The translations under genes and the position numbers were made by a program. A stretch of DNA of 34,566 nucleotides from assembly GCA_051748565.1 (NCBI GenBank), contig JBNJHN010000017.1, positions 1-34,566 on the forward strand, given 5' to 3'. Each line of letters begins with the position of its first letter. The first letter of the stretch is position 1. The stretch is from SKPH01 sp051748565. GTDB taxonomy: Bacteria > Bacillota > Dethiobacteria > DTU022. The notes beneath the pieces are model-generated. The model did no database searches, was not told the DNA's origin, and saw only the letters and a list, made by a program, of their open reading frames with translations. Shown piece after piece: positions 16,056-24,136 of the stretch.

Positions 16056-16634
16056 TTAATCTGAAGTAGGCAGCCCCTGGTTATAAACATTCATAGCAGC
16101 TTCCAAGCCTTCGCTGATGAATAATAGAACTGCCTCCACAGCTCTTTCCAACGCTTCAGTTATCAGATCCAATTCCGGCTGGTCAATAGATTGAAGGACA
16201 TAATCAGCGCCTTCCATAAATGGCGATGGCTTGCCGATCCCGATTCTCAGTCTTGGAAAATCAGCTGTACCGAGTACTTCAATGATTGATTGAATCCCGC
16301 GATGACCGGCGCTGCCACCTTTTTTACGCAGCCGAATAACCCCTGGAGGCAGATCTAGATCATCATAGATTATTAGCATGTCTGAAGGATTAATAAGGTA
16401 ATTTTGCATGAGTTCAATGACTGCAAGACCGCTGCGATTCATATAAGTAATTGGCTGGGCCAATATTACCTGCTTTGCCTTGTATTCCGCTGATACAAAT
16501 AAAGCCTTGTGTTTTTGGGCCGGCTTTTCTGCTTGCAGACGCCTGGAAAGAGCTTCAATAACCTGGTAACCTAAATTGTGCCTGCTGCCGGCATATTGTC
16601 TGCCGGGATTGCCAAGGCCGACTATAAGGTACAT
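16056..16634 (-). CDS. pth: Peptidyl-tRNA hydrolase
   Basis: Pth cleaves peptidyl-tRNA released from stalled ribosomes and so recycles tRNA. The 192-residue protein has the family signature VGLGNPG at its start. The catalytic His is H19, with N9 and N66 as substrate-binding asparagines, and D91 lies in YDDLDLPPG; all match the bacterial Pth active site. GGSAGHRGIQSI is the second signature. The start is ATG at 16634 with GAGGTG at good distance. It follows ctc, as in Bacillus, but 220 nt of spacer with a hairpin suggests a separate promoter. Downstream, fin would normally follow; here the opposite-strand sigma-54 island ends 36 nt away. Confidence 0.97.
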   Translation of the reverse strand: MYLIVGLGNPGRQYAGSRHNLGYQVIEALSRRLQAEKPAQKHKALFVSAEYKAKQVILAQPITYMNRSGLAVIELMQNYLINPSDMLIIYDDLDLPPGVIRLRKKGGSAGHRGIQSIIEVLGTADFPRLRIGIGKPSPFMEGADYVLQSIDQPELDLITEALERAVEAVLLFISEGLEAAMNVYNQGLPTSD

Positions 16635-16680
16635 CCAATCACCTCGTATATAAATCCACTACTTTTTTTAATTCTTAGCT

Positions 16681-16715
16681 TTTGCAATAAAAAAATACCG
16701 GTTTACAATTGCAAA
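16681..16715. repeat. Inverted repeat upstream of pth
   Basis: TTTGCAAT (16681-16688) and ATTGCAAA (16708-16715) form an exact 8-bp inverted repeat with a 19-nt spacer, 47 nt before the pth start. It may be an operator or part of the pth promoter region; no -35/-10 pair is clear. Confidence 0.35.
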
Positions 16716-16772
16716 TCAATCTTATGTCTATCTCCATTTGCAGGATAATTTAAGCTTCAAGGTTATAGCATG

Positions 16773-16796
16773 AATGCCCCTCCGAAAAGGGGCATT
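16773..16796 (-). terminator. Hairpin after ctc, probable terminator lacking a T run
   Basis: AATGCCCCT pairs perfectly with AGGGGCATT around a 6-nt loop, 59 nt past the ctc stop on the minus strand. No T run follows on either strand, so it may be a weak terminator or an mRNA-end stabiliser. Confidence 0.5.
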
Positions 16797-16854
16797 ATAC
16801 ATCAGCACATCAATCATTTTAAAATAAATCAAACAGCATAATTAGTTCCGGTTA

Positions 16855-17538
16855 CTAACCTTCTTCCTCTGTCACTTCAGCAGCTGATTCTTCTTCGCCC
16901 TCTTCTTCAACAGCCGCCTCTTCACCTTCTTCAAGTTCCTCTTCCACAGCCGGCTCAAGCTCTTCCTCAGCCATCGGTGCCAAGACCTGGGCTAATGTAG
17001 TTTCCGGTGGAGTGATCAGTTCAATATCACCCTCCAGGATCAGGCTCTCAGCAGTTATACTGTCGCCAATATTTAGTTCCGAGATATCTATATCAAATTG
17101 CTCGGGAATATCACCGGGCAAACATTTAACATCGACCACTCTCGTAACCAGGGATAGGACCCCGCCTTCACCCACTCCTGCCGGTTCCCCAATAAAGTTT
17201 AGGTGGACAGCTACTTCGATCTTATCGGTCATAGAAATCCGAATAAAATCAACATGCAGGATACGGTCCTGATATAGTATATCTCTCTGGATATCCTTGA
17301 ACATTACCGTTTCCTGACGCGTCTTTTTGCCTTTGGATTTAACTTTGAGATCCAGAAGAACATTGCTGCCACCTGTTGACAGAACCTGTCTTAATATCCG
17401 TCCGTCTAATGTCAGGGGCAAATTATCTTCCCCCCTGCCGTAGATAACAGCCGGGACCATATCTTCATTGCGCATATGGTTAAGATCCCCTTTGCTCATA
17501 GACGGCCGGGTTATTGCTTCCAATTCCATTCTATCCAT
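16855..17538 (-). CDS. ctc: 50S ribosomal protein L25/general stress protein Ctc
   Basis: This is the 5S rRNA-binding ribosomal protein of the long (CTC/TL5) type, 227 residues. The N-terminal L25 domain covers about 1-95 (VPAVIYGRGEDNLPL). A C-terminal TL5 beta domain follows to about 185. The last ~35 residues are a strongly acidic Glu-rich tail, as often in this family. The start is ATG at 17538 with a strong AAGGAGG about 9 nt away. It is 57 nt downstream of prs, the conserved prs-ctc-pth order, and most likely co-transcribed with prs. In Bacillus ctc is also driven by sigma-B; no such promoter was seen here. Confidence 0.95.
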   Translation of the reverse strand: MDRMELEAITRPSMSKGDLNHMRNEDMVPAVIYGRGEDNLPLTLDGRILRQVLSTGGSNVLLDLKVKSKGKKTRQETVMFKDIQRDILYQDRILHVDFIRISMTDKIEVAVHLNFIGEPAGVGEGGVLSLVTRVVDVKCLPGDIPEQFDIDISELNIGDSITAESLILEGDIELITPPETTLAQVLAPMAEEELEPAVEEELEEGEEAAVEEEGEEESAAEVTEEEG

Positions 17539-17595
17539 ACTTTCCCGCCTCCTTCTGCAATAGTATACTTCAGGAAGCAGTGAAAATCAACTCAT

Positions 17596-18546
17596 TTAAA
17601 AGAGTTCGCTTACCGAACGTTTATCATGTATGCGTATAATCGCTTCCCCAATCAGTGGGGCAACGGAAAGTGCCCTGAAACAATCACGCAGACCTGTCAG
17701 CAGACCCCTGTCGACAGGAATTGTATTGGTATAAACAACTTCCTTAATCTTTGAATCACTTAAACGCTTAAGGGCGGGACCTGAGAATACCGGATGCGTG
17801 CAGCAGGCATATACTTCCTTAGCTCCTTCATTCAGCAGTGCTTCAGCGCCAAGGGTAATCGTTCCGGCTGTATCAATCATATCATCAATAAAAATTGCCG
17901 TCTTTCCGCTTACCTCACCAATTATATTCATGATTTCGGCCTTATTTGGAGCCGGTCTTTTTTTATCGATTATAGCAATGGGCAGCACCAGGCGATTGGC
18001 CAGATCACGGGCTCTTGTTACCCCGCCCAAGTCAGGAGAAACAACTACACCGTTTGCAATATTCTTTTGCTTGAAATACCTGGCCAGTATCGGCAGCGCA
18101 GTCAGGTGGTCCAGTGGAATATTAAAAAATCCCTGGATCTGACCGGCGTGTAAATCCATGGCCACAACCCGATTTGCTCCGGCAGCTGTTATCAAGTCGG
18201 CAAGAAGTTTGGCAGTAATCGGGTCACGCGCCCGTGTTTTGCGATCCTGTCGCGCGTAAGCATAATAAGGAACAACTACATTAAGTGAATTAACCGAAGC
18301 CCGTCTTAGCGCGTCGACTATGATTAGAAGTTCCATAATGCTATCATTTATGGGTCCGCAAAGCGGTTGAATCAAAAACGAGTTGGTTCCACGAACGCTT
18401 TCTCTGATACTTATTGATATTTCACCATCACTGAAACGACTTACTTCGATCTCACCCAATGGCACTCCGACAAAATTAGCAATTTCGAGGGCCAGCTCCC
18501 TGTTTGCGCTGCCGCAAAAAATCTTCAGCTCTTCTCCATTAACCAA
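17596..18546 (-). CDS. prs: Ribose-phosphate pyrophosphokinase (PRPP synthase)
   Basis: Prs makes PRPP from ribose-5-phosphate and ATP, feeding the hpt, nicotinate phosphoribosyltransferase and purine steps also encoded here. The 316-residue protein has the standard class I length. It begins with IFCGSANRELALEIANF and has RFSDGEISISI. It contains the metal/ATP motif VVAMDLHAGQIQGFF, the flexible loop VVSPDLGGVTRARDLA, and the PRPP-binding loop FIDDMIDTAGT. The start is TTG at 18546, with GGAGGG about 7 nt upstream; no better start exists. It follows glmU after 174 nt of spacer. That spacer holds no other gene, only a possible decayed glmU end. Confidence 0.97.
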   Translation of the reverse strand: MVNGEELKIFCGSANRELALEIANFVGVPLGEIEVSRFSDGEISISIRESVRGTNSFLIQPLCGPINDSIMELLIIVDALRRASVNSLNVVVPYYAYARQDRKTRARDPITAKLLADLITAAGANRVVAMDLHAGQIQGFFNIPLDHLTALPILARYFKQKNIANGVVVSPDLGGVTRARDLANRLVLPIAIIDKKRPAPNKAEIMNIIGEVSGKTAIFIDDMIDTAGTITLGAEALLNEGAKEVYACCTHPVFSGPALKRLSDSKIKEVVYTNTIPVDRGLLTGLRDCFRALSVAPLIGEAIIRIHDKRSVSELF

Positions 18547-18676
18547 CTTTAACCCTCCTGCAGAAACTGATTACAATTCACTGCCCAGGAGACACCCTGG
18601 TAATATTTTTTATAATAATATGTTTAATGTGCAGACTTTACCTTCATTCTATTTGCCGGTTCGCTTTTCCTTCCGA

Positions 18677-18720
18677 TTAAACCAGGACTTTGATCAATTC
18701 TCCAGGGATTATTCCCGGTG
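18677..18720 (-). pseudogene. Possible decayed remnant of the missing GlmU C-terminus
   Basis: Immediately after the glmU stop, a shifted minus-strand frame reads PGIIPGELIKV before a stop. This resembles the PGTxxGExVKIGNF segment that follows GPFAHxR in complete GlmU. The match covers only about 11 residues and may be chance. The glmU 3' end also contains a run of seven A. Confidence 0.3.
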
Positions 18721-19728
18721 TTAGTTCTTTTTTTCCACTTTTATATGGGCAAATGGGCCAATCTTTTGGTTACTTTCAATAACACTGTTCTCAACAACCG
18801 AATGCTGAACAACAGCACGATCTTTGACCACGGTATTATTGAGATGCGTATTCGGGCCAATAAGGCAACCTGCACCAATAATTGTTCCCTTTTCGATTAG
18901 ACAATTTGGCAAAATAACTGATTCACTGCCGATCCTCAGGCCAAAATCAATATATGTTGAAGCGGGATCCGTAATAGTAACTCCACTTAACATGAGGGCA
19001 CTGTTAATCTTTGACCGCAATATCTGCGACGCTTCGGCAAGCTGGACGCGGTTGTTAATGCCGAGGCATACCCTGTGATCATTAACCAGGTATGCTCCAA
19101 CTTTATGCCCATCTCGATGCAGCAAGGCTACAATGTCTGTCAAATAATATTCTTTTTGGATATTATCGGTAGTTAAAAGCGGCAAGTAGTATTTTAGAAA
19201 CTCAAGGTCAAAACAGTAGGTGCCTGAATTGATCTCATCAATATCTTTATCTTTTTTTGAGGAATCCCTCTCTTCAACTATTTTCTCGACAATATCTCCC
19301 TGCCCGCGGATAACCCGTCCGTAGCCGGTCGGGTCAGGTAAAATTGTGGTTGCAACTGTTGCAGCATAATCTTTATGATGGTCTAAAAGTTTTTGTAAAT
19401 GGGTGGCTTCCAGCAGCGGAGTATCTCCACACAGCACAAGCAGGGTTCCTTCTGAAGGCAAATGACTAAAAGCCTGCATCACGGCATGCCCTGTCCCAAG
19501 CTGCTGCTCCTGCAGAACATAACTCCATCTTTCGCCCATAACATCCTGAACATTCGAAGCGCCGTGGCCGACAACAACCATGACCTGGTCTGTCAATTCC
19601 GCGGCGCTTTCTAAAATATAGCTTAACATGGGTTTTCCGCAAAGAGGATGAAGGACTTTAGGTAGAAGGGAATGCATTCGTTTACCTTCTCCTGCAGCCA
19701 GGACTAAGGCCCACAGCTGTTTCATCAT
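18721..19728 (-). CDS. glmU: GlmU, C-terminally truncated (uridyltransferase only)
   Basis: Normal GlmU (about 450-460 residues) acetylates glucosamine-1-phosphate and then couples it to UTP, giving UDP-GlcNAc for the cell wall. This one has 335 residues. The N-terminal uridyltransferase domain is intact: LAAGEGKRM, then PKVLHPLCGKPM, QLGTGHAV, CGDTPLL and GRVIR. The left-handed beta-helix acetyltransferase domain begins (about 250-335) but stops at IGPFAHIKVEKKN. All acetyltransferase catalytic residues known from E. coli GlmU (positions after about 333) are therefore missing. Another enzyme must acetylate GlcN-1-P, or the break is recent. The start is the first of two ATG codons, with AGGAGGAG upstream. 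Genomic place (spoVG-glmU-prs) is standard. Confidence 0.9.
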   Translation of the reverse strand: MMKQLWALVLAAGEGKRMHSLLPKVLHPLCGKPMLSYILESAAELTDQVMVVVGHGASNVQDVMGERWSYVLQEQQLGTGHAVMQAFSHLPSEGTLLVLCGDTPLLEATHLQKLLDHHKDYAATVATTILPDPTGYGRVIRGQGDIVEKIVEERDSSKKDKDIDEINSGTYCFDLEFLKYYLPLLTTDNIQKEYYLTDIVALLHRDGHKVGAYLVNDHRVCLGINNRVQLAEASQILRSKINSALMLSGVTITDPASTYIDFGLRIGSESVILPNCLIEKGTIIGAGCLIGPNTHLNNTVVKDRAVVQHSVVENSVIESNQKIGPFAHIKVEKKN

Positions 19729-19821
19729 CTGCTCCTCCTGTTACAAAAACTCTCTTGATGCCATAATACTGCAGCTATCCCGAAAGAGGTAACAGCAGTC
19801 CGGCTTTTATTAACAGCCTGA

Positions 19822-20097
19822 TCAGATTTTAATCGCAGCTGCTTCGATTCCTTTGCTATAAGCTTCAAGGACTGAGTTTTGGATGACTTCCCTGGTTTCT
19901 GCATTGATCGGGTGAGCAATATCCCTGAACTCTCCATTAGGGGTCCGCTTACTGGGCATCGCAACAAACAAGCCATTATTGCCTTCTATAACCCTGACAT
20001 CGTGAACTACAAATTTATCACTGAAAGTAATCGAAACAATTGCCCTCATTTTACCTTCCTTGGTTAACCTTCTGATTCGGACATCGGTTACCTCCAT
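19822..20097 (-). CDS. spoVG: Septation/stage V regulator SpoVG
   Basis: SpoVG is a small nucleic-acid-binding regulator of about 90 residues that is conserved in sporulating and non-sporulating Bacillota. Translation from ATG at 20097 gives 91 residues with the classical start MEVTDVRIRRL and the core MPSKRTPNGEFRDIAHPI. A GTG four codons upstream also keeps the frame, but AAGGTGGGGG lies between the two and favours the ATG. It sits directly before glmU (93 nt), as in Bacillus. A TATAAT-like -10 lies about 20 nt upstream without a good -35. I did not find a sigma-H promoter of the Bacillus type. Confidence 0.95.
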   Translation of the reverse strand: MEVTDVRIRRLTKEGKMRAIVSITFSDKFVVHDVRVIEGNNGLFVAMPSKRTPNGEFRDIAHPINAETREVIQNSVLEAYSKGIEAAAIKI

Positions 20098-20247
20098 AAT
20101 AACCCCCACCTTCCATGATGAATTATAATGACGGATTTTGGTTATTTAATTACTTCGGCAATTCGCAGAAAGTTCCTGCATAAATGAGAATATTTTCACT
20201 TGGCAATTCGAAAATAATATTTTTTAATAAATCAATTTGGCTTGCGA

Positions 20248-21003
20248 TCAATCAGGAAGGTTTTTCTTTACTAATTCCAGGTCGCTAATTTTGTCAACAT
20301 CCAAGGCTATTTCTACGCAGTCACTAAAAACAGCACGGGCTTTCAAGTCAAGTAACTGGGATAGGTGGCTCTCCAAATCACTTATGGAAAGACTCTTAAG
20401 CAAGTATCTTAAAATAAACGATGGTGGCAGCAGGCGCATTAATTTAAGGGGCTTTTTACGGTAGGATATAAACATTTCCAGGCGGGCACGGTTTTTGAGA
20501 AACCAACCCGGGCGAATCAGTCCGATATTGCCACCGGTTATATGACCATCTTTTAAGCGTACATAGGTACGTTCGGTATCGGGAAAACGTTCAAGGCAAG
20601 TATCACGGGTTAAAACAGGATAATAAAAATCGTGATCATAAGGCGCACAGTTCGCTAAAAATTCTTCGATAACTTTCTTATTGAGCAAGGGGATATCCCC
20701 GGTAACGACAAGACAGAGACGGCTTTGATCTACAGCTTCAAATCCTGCTGCCAGGTTGTCAAGCATGCTGACTGTTTCGTTAACCACCGTGAAATCATAG
20801 CCTTCCCGGAGCAATGTATTCAATTCTTTCTGCGGTCCCGTAACAACTATATTGCCGACCGACGGAGCTTCCTGAAGAGCCTTCAGTATGTAAGCAAGTT
20901 GTGGCTTACCGTGCAGCTTAATAAAAGCTTTATTTGTAACACCCTCCTGTTCGGTTAGCGGTTCAGGCTTGCCTCCACCAGCCAAAACTACGGCATCAAA
21001 CAT
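20248..21003 (-). CDS. MobA/GlmU-like nucleotidyltransferase of unknown substrate
   Basis: This is a single-domain NTP transferase of 251 residues. It has the sugar-nucleotidyltransferase start FDAVVLAGGGK (residues 2-12), then NKAFIKLHGKPQLAYIL and the metal-binding VTGDIPLL. It lacks any beta-helix or acyltransferase domain. The start is ATG at 21003, with GAGGAGTGG ahead; a longer frame begins inside ispE but has no homology. The ATG overlaps the ispE stop by 8 nt (ATGTTTGA), so translation is coupled to ispE. In many clostridia a similar gene sits here next to ispE; its substrate is not established. It cannot replace the lost acetyltransferase half of GlmU. Confidence 0.85.
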   Translation of the reverse strand: MFDAVVLAGGGKPEPLTEQEGVTNKAFIKLHGKPQLAYILKALQEAPSVGNIVVTGPQKELNTLLREGYDFTVVNETVSMLDNLAAGFEAVDQSRLCLVVTGDIPLLNKKVIEEFLANCAPYDHDFYYPVLTRDTCLERFPDTERTYVRLKDGHITGGNIGLIRPGWFLKNRARLEMFISYRKKPLKLMRLLPPSFILRYLLKSLSISDLESHLSQLLDLKARAVFSDCVEIALDVDKISDLELVKKNLPD

Positions 21004-21889
21004 ACAACCACTCCTCGTCCCCGGTAATAGTCCAGCAGAGGTAAGCCCTGCCGTTTTGCTCCTCAACAGCATATGTGACACTACGAGCAAGGTTGTAATT
21101 ATCGAAAATCATAAAAAGGGTCGGACCACTTCCGGAAAGTGCCGGGTTAAGTCCGATTTCCCGAAGCTTGCTTCTTAACTCTTCAACCTTGGCAAAACCT
21201 GGCAGAATAGACGTTTCTAAAGTATTGGTTAAATCTCTGGCCAGCCATTTGATAATTTCTTTTTTAGAACTTCGTTGAATTGCATCTACCAGGGGGCGAA
21301 TTTCCGGCTTGCCGAGCAATTCCCGGTCAAATGAATTGTAGGCTGCAGCTGTCGAGATATTTACCCCCCGTGGTAAGGCCAGTACCACCCAGAAAAAAGG
21401 TAAGTCAGGTAGTTTTTCCAGCTTGTCACCGCGTCCCCGGGTCAGTACTGTCCCTCCATGCAGGCAATAAGGCACGTCGGAACCCAGTAGTGCGGCAGTC
21501 TCCATAAGGTCTGCCTTATCGAATCCTAGCTGCCAGCAGCGGTTTAAGCCCAAAAGGGCTGCAGCAGCATCACTGCTACCGCCGGCCAGCCCGGCTTCTA
21601 CAGGAATATTTTTAAAAAGGGTGATTCTGACACCGGGTAAAACCTTTCCGGACTGCTCTTTAAGCAAAGCAGCCGCCCGATAAACCAGATTCTCTTTCCC
21701 GGATAATTCAGGATCAGTACAGAAAAAATACCAGTCTTCATTGGGCAGCGGCTCAAATAATAGTTTGTCAGCTAATGAAACCTGCTGCATAACCGACTCT
21801 AAATCATGATATCCGTCAGTCCTTCGACGAAGGATACTTAGACCAAGGTTTATTTTAGCCGGTGCCCTGATAAAAAATGGCCGGTCCAT
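20996..21889 (-). CDS. ispE: 4-diphosphocytidyl-2-C-methyl-D-erythritol kinase
   Basis: IspE is the ATP-dependent GHMP kinase of the non-mevalonate (MEP) isoprenoid pathway. It phosphorylates CDP-methylerythritol. The 297-residue protein has K12 in APAKINLGL, the ATP loop EAGLAGGSSDAAAALLGLN (about 99-117), the GSDVPYCL motif, and the C-terminal GSGPTLF of GHMP kinases. The start is ATG at 21889, only 2 nt after the stop of the nicotinate phosphoribosyltransferase. Its end overlaps the NTP transferase. These contacts indicate one transcript from the nicotinamidase gene to the NTP transferase. purR and ridA, which follow ispE in Bacillus, are absent. Confidence 0.96.
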   Translation of the reverse strand: MDRPFFIRAPAKINLGLSILRRRTDGYHDLESVMQQVSLADKLLFEPLPNEDWYFFCTDPELSGKENLVYRAAALLKEQSGKVLPGVRITLFKNIPVEAGLAGGSSDAAAALLGLNRCWQLGFDKADLMETAALLGSDVPYCLHGGTVLTRGRGDKLEKLPDLPFFWVVLALPRGVNISTAAAYNSFDRELLGKPEIRPLVDAIQRSSKKEIIKWLARDLTNTLETSILPGFAKVEELRSKLREIGLNPALSGSGPTLFMIFDNYNLARSVTYAVEEQNGRAYLCWTITGDEEWLYV

Positions 21890-21891
21890 AA

Positions 21892-22932
21892 TTAATTCAT
21901 CTTCACCAGGCGTTTATTATCTGTAATACCGGGGATACGCCCTCTTTTTGCTAAAGCCTTACCATGTACTTCTTTTAAATCAAGGGTCATGTCTATAGCC
22001 GGTGCACGTGATATGTAGCTGCCAACGCCGAAAGCATCGGCACCAGCATCGGCAAGAGTTGCCATCCGTTCAGGGTTCAGTCCCCCCGAAACGATAATTT
22101 GAACATGCTTAAAACCGGCCTGGTTAAGACGGGCTCTTGTTTCACGAACCAGGCCTGCAGTAACACCGCCCCTTTCTCCCGGTGTATCGAGGCGAATTCC
22201 GTTCAGCCGTTTTCCCAGAGCCTCGGCGACTCTCAAAGCCTCTTCAGTTTCATCTTTAAAGGTATCAACAAGAATTATTCTGGGAGCATCTTCCGGGACA
22301 AACCGATCATAAGCTTTAGCCAGTTCCACCGTGTCTCCGGCAATCAGGAAAGCGGCATGTGGGACTGTGCCTACCGGGGCACGACCCAGCAGCAGGGCAC
22401 CCAGGATGCAGCTGCAATCATCAGCTCCACCAATAACCGCTGCACGCTCCATGACCGGCGCAACAGCGGGATGAAGATGCCTGGCTCCATAACAAATAAT
22501 CTTATGGCTATTTACTGCCTCCCTGCAGCTTCGTGCGGCAGTGGCCCAGCCACTTGAGCTGGCCAGAATACCCAGAAGCGGTGTTTCGTAAATACCAAAA
22601 TCGCTATAGCGTCCTTTTATGCGCATTACTACTTCTTTAGCTTCCATTGCTTCGCCTTCAGGCAGAGCCCAGATTTCAAGTTTGCGATTTCTTAACAAAT
22701 AAAGTGATTCATCCACCCCGGCCAGAATCCCACCCCGGGAAGAAAAAACTTCTGCCGTTACTTCCGTTTCGCCAAAGCCCATTGAATCAAGTAAATCCCT
22801 GGTTCGAACAAAATAAATATCACTGGTCAGGCCTCTATCAATCTCAGGTCCCGTAGCTGAAAAAAATCGTTCATCTGGTTTAACCTTTATCGAGGCTACA
22901 TCTTTTAGCGTAATGAACTCTGTTGTTTTCAT
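21892..22932 (-). CDS. Nicotinate phosphoribosyltransferase (short form)
   Basis: This enzyme converts nicotinate and PRPP to nicotinate mononucleotide, the entry step of the Preiss-Handler NAD salvage route. The 346-residue protein is of the short, PncB-related type common in archaea and some Bacillota. It shows the quinolinate-phosphoribosyltransferase-like beta-barrel end: VDTFKDETEEALRVAE, then GIRLDTPGERGG, IVSGGLNPERMATLADAGADAFGVGSYI. The residues GARHLHPAVAP in the middle carry the active-site His region. The start is ATG with GGAGGA upstream, 18 nt after the nicotinamidase gene, so both salvage steps are encoded side by side. This pair is an insertion relative to the Bacillus veg-ispE order. 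Confidence 0.9.
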   Translation of the reverse strand: MKTTEFITLKDVASIKVKPDERFFSATGPEIDRGLTSDIYFVRTRDLLDSMGFGETEVTAEVFSSRGGILAGVDESLYLLRNRKLEIWALPEGEAMEAKEVVMRIKGRYSDFGIYETPLLGILASSSGWATAARSCREAVNSHKIICYGARHLHPAVAPVMERAAVIGGADDCSCILGALLLGRAPVGTVPHAAFLIAGDTVELAKAYDRFVPEDAPRIILVDTFKDETEEALRVAEALGKRLNGIRLDTPGERGGVTAGLVRETRARLNQAGFKHVQIIVSGGLNPERMATLADAGADAFGVGSYISRAPAIDMTLDLKEVHGKALAKRGRIPGITDNKRLVKMN

Positions 22933-22950
22933 AAGATTCCTCCATGCTGT

Positions 22951-23466
22951 TCAAGTGAGATTAACGCCAAGTGTTTTTTCCATTTCCTGCAGAGCAAAAT
23001 GATGAGCCTCCGGATCAAAGCTTGCTACAGCTTTGGCCGGAACCGATACCCGGTAATTAAGCATTCGAGCTTCTGCCGCAGTATGTAAAATGCAAATGTT
23101 GGTAGCACAGCCGACCAGTTCTATATCGTTAATTCCTTTTTCGCGCAGGGTTAGATCAAGGTCTGTACCAAAAAATGCACTAAATCGCCTTTTATAAATT
23201 ATTCTATCGCCGGGTTGGGGGGAAAGATCCGCAATTATTATATCGCCACCGCTACCTTCTACGCTGTGCGGCGGGAACATATCAAATTCCCGGTCATCAT
23301 CAAGGTGTTGGTCGCAAATATAAATTATTGTTTCATCTGCATCACGAAACTTTTTCAGCCTTGCCTTAACCTCGGGCACAAGTTCATTTGCAGCCTGGCC
23401 TATATATAATGCCCCATTTGGGTCAATAAAATCAACCAGCATATCAATAACCAGCAAAGCTTTCAC
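22951..23466 (-). CDS. pncA: Nicotinamidase (isochorismatase-fold amidohydrolase)
   Basis: This enzyme hydrolyses nicotinamide to nicotinate and ammonia, the substrate for the next gene. From GTG at 23466 the protein has 171 residues. The Cys-hydrolase triad is D8 (LLVIDMLVDF), K92 (IIYKRRFSAFFGTDL) and C125 (GCATNIC). The metal-binding set D52-x-H54 and H67 is specific to nicotinamidases within the isochorismatase family. The frame extends 11 codons upstream, but the ribosome site TAGGAGGGT lies inside that extension, so GTG is chosen. It leads a run with nicotinate phosphoribosyltransferase, ispE and an NTP transferase. A palindrome over its promoter spacer suggests control by a repressor. 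Confidence 0.9.
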   Translation of the reverse strand: MKALLVIDMLVDFIDPNGALYIGQAANELVPEVKARLKKFRDADETIIYICDQHLDDDREFDMFPPHSVEGSGGDIIIADLSPQPGDRIIYKRRFSAFFGTDLDLTLREKGINDIELVGCATNICILHTAAEARMLNYRVSVPAKAVASFDPEAHHFALQEMEKTLGVNLT

Positions 23467-23488
23467 TGTGAACCCTCCTATAAAACTT

Positions 23489-23512
23489 ATTATAGCCAAC
23501 TGAAGTGGCTAT
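23489..23512 (-). promoter_or_regulatory. Promoter -10 with overlapping palindromic operator, NAD-salvage operon
   Basis: TATAAT (23489-23494 on the minus strand) lies about 10 nt upstream of the ribosome site. A perfect inverted repeat, ATAGCCA-N7-TGGCTAT (23492-23512), covers the edge of the -10 box and the spacer. The -35 region is poor. The arrangement looks like an operator, possibly for a NAD-responsive regulator (inference). Confidence 0.55.
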
Positions 23513-23630
23513 TCTACATAAAATATATTAATCCTGCCGGTTCCGTAACTGTATAATCCCTTCCAGTTTATCGGCCCCATCCACCTCTAATATGTTTTTC
23601 AACGATAGCCGGCGAAATTCTTCTTGCATG

Positions 23631-23665
23631 AAAACAAAAAGCCGGATCTAAATTAGATCCGGCTT
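23631..23665 (-). terminator. Rho-independent terminator of veg
   Basis: AAGCCGGATCTAA and its exact complement form a 13-bp inverted repeat (23639-23665). On the minus strand a T-rich run (TTTTTGTTTT) follows. It lies about 50 nt after the veg stop. Confidence 0.9.
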
Positions 23666-23718
23666 CAAAACCAGCGTCGCATTTTCAATGAAAGCAGTTT
23701 ATTGCGCTTCCATTATAT

Positions 23719-23985
23719 TTACAATCCTACAGTACGCCTTAATTCACCTTCATTGAAACTAAGTTCAACAGTTTCAGTCAGGACATCGGCATAACTGAAG
23801 GAAAGTCGTTGAAAATAATTATTCTCGTCAACCCTGACAATAAAAATAGAAGGATATGTGCTTTCAAGCACCCCTTCTTTTTCGTAAGTCTTGCGCCGGC
23901 CACGATTAGCCCGCAGTTTTATCTTTTCACCCAAGTGCGATTCAAGCTTCTTGCGGATTTCAAATAGGACATCTTTGGCCACCAT
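23719..23985 (-). CDS. veg: Veg family protein
   Basis: Veg is a small, very highly transcribed protein of Bacillota, about 85-90 residues. In B. subtilis it is linked to biofilm matrix gene expression through SinR. The 88-residue product matches the family: KDVLFEIRKKLESHLGEKIKLRANRGRRKT, then EGVLESTYPSIFIV and a closing RLSFSYADVLTETVELSF. The start is ATG at 23985, with AAAAGGTGG upstream. It has its own strong promoter and terminator, so it is monocistronic, as in Bacillus. It sits between the ykuK-like gene and the NAD-salvage genes; yabG, normally between ksgA and veg, is missing. Confidence 0.95.
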   Translation of the reverse strand: MVAKDVLFEIRKKLESHLGEKIKLRANRGRRKTYEKEGVLESTYPSIFIVRVDENNYFQRLSFSYADVLTETVELSFNEGELRRTVGL

Positions 23986-24016
23986 TTAAAACCACCTTTT
24001 ATTTATTATTACTTGA

Positions 24017-24046
24017 ATTATAACACAATATCGGTCAAAACGTCAA
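24017..24046 (-). promoter_or_regulatory. Sigma-A promoter of veg
   Basis: TTGACG (24041-24046) and TATAAT (24017-24022) with an 18-nt spacer on the minus strand, about 30 nt before the veg ATG. Confidence 0.75.
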
Positions 24047-24136
24047 GAAATAGTGAGATTTGGGGCATAAATGGGTTAAGATTGCAGAAAAATTAAAACC
24101 AGTTTCTTATTTGAGCTATTTAAGTCAAACTAAGGG

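Noticed and set aside
20098..20247. Sigma-H promoter of spoVG (AGGAACT ... GAAT)
   Set aside because: The two boxes are only 6 nt apart, too close for sigma-H; the region otherwise shows just a lone TATAAT.
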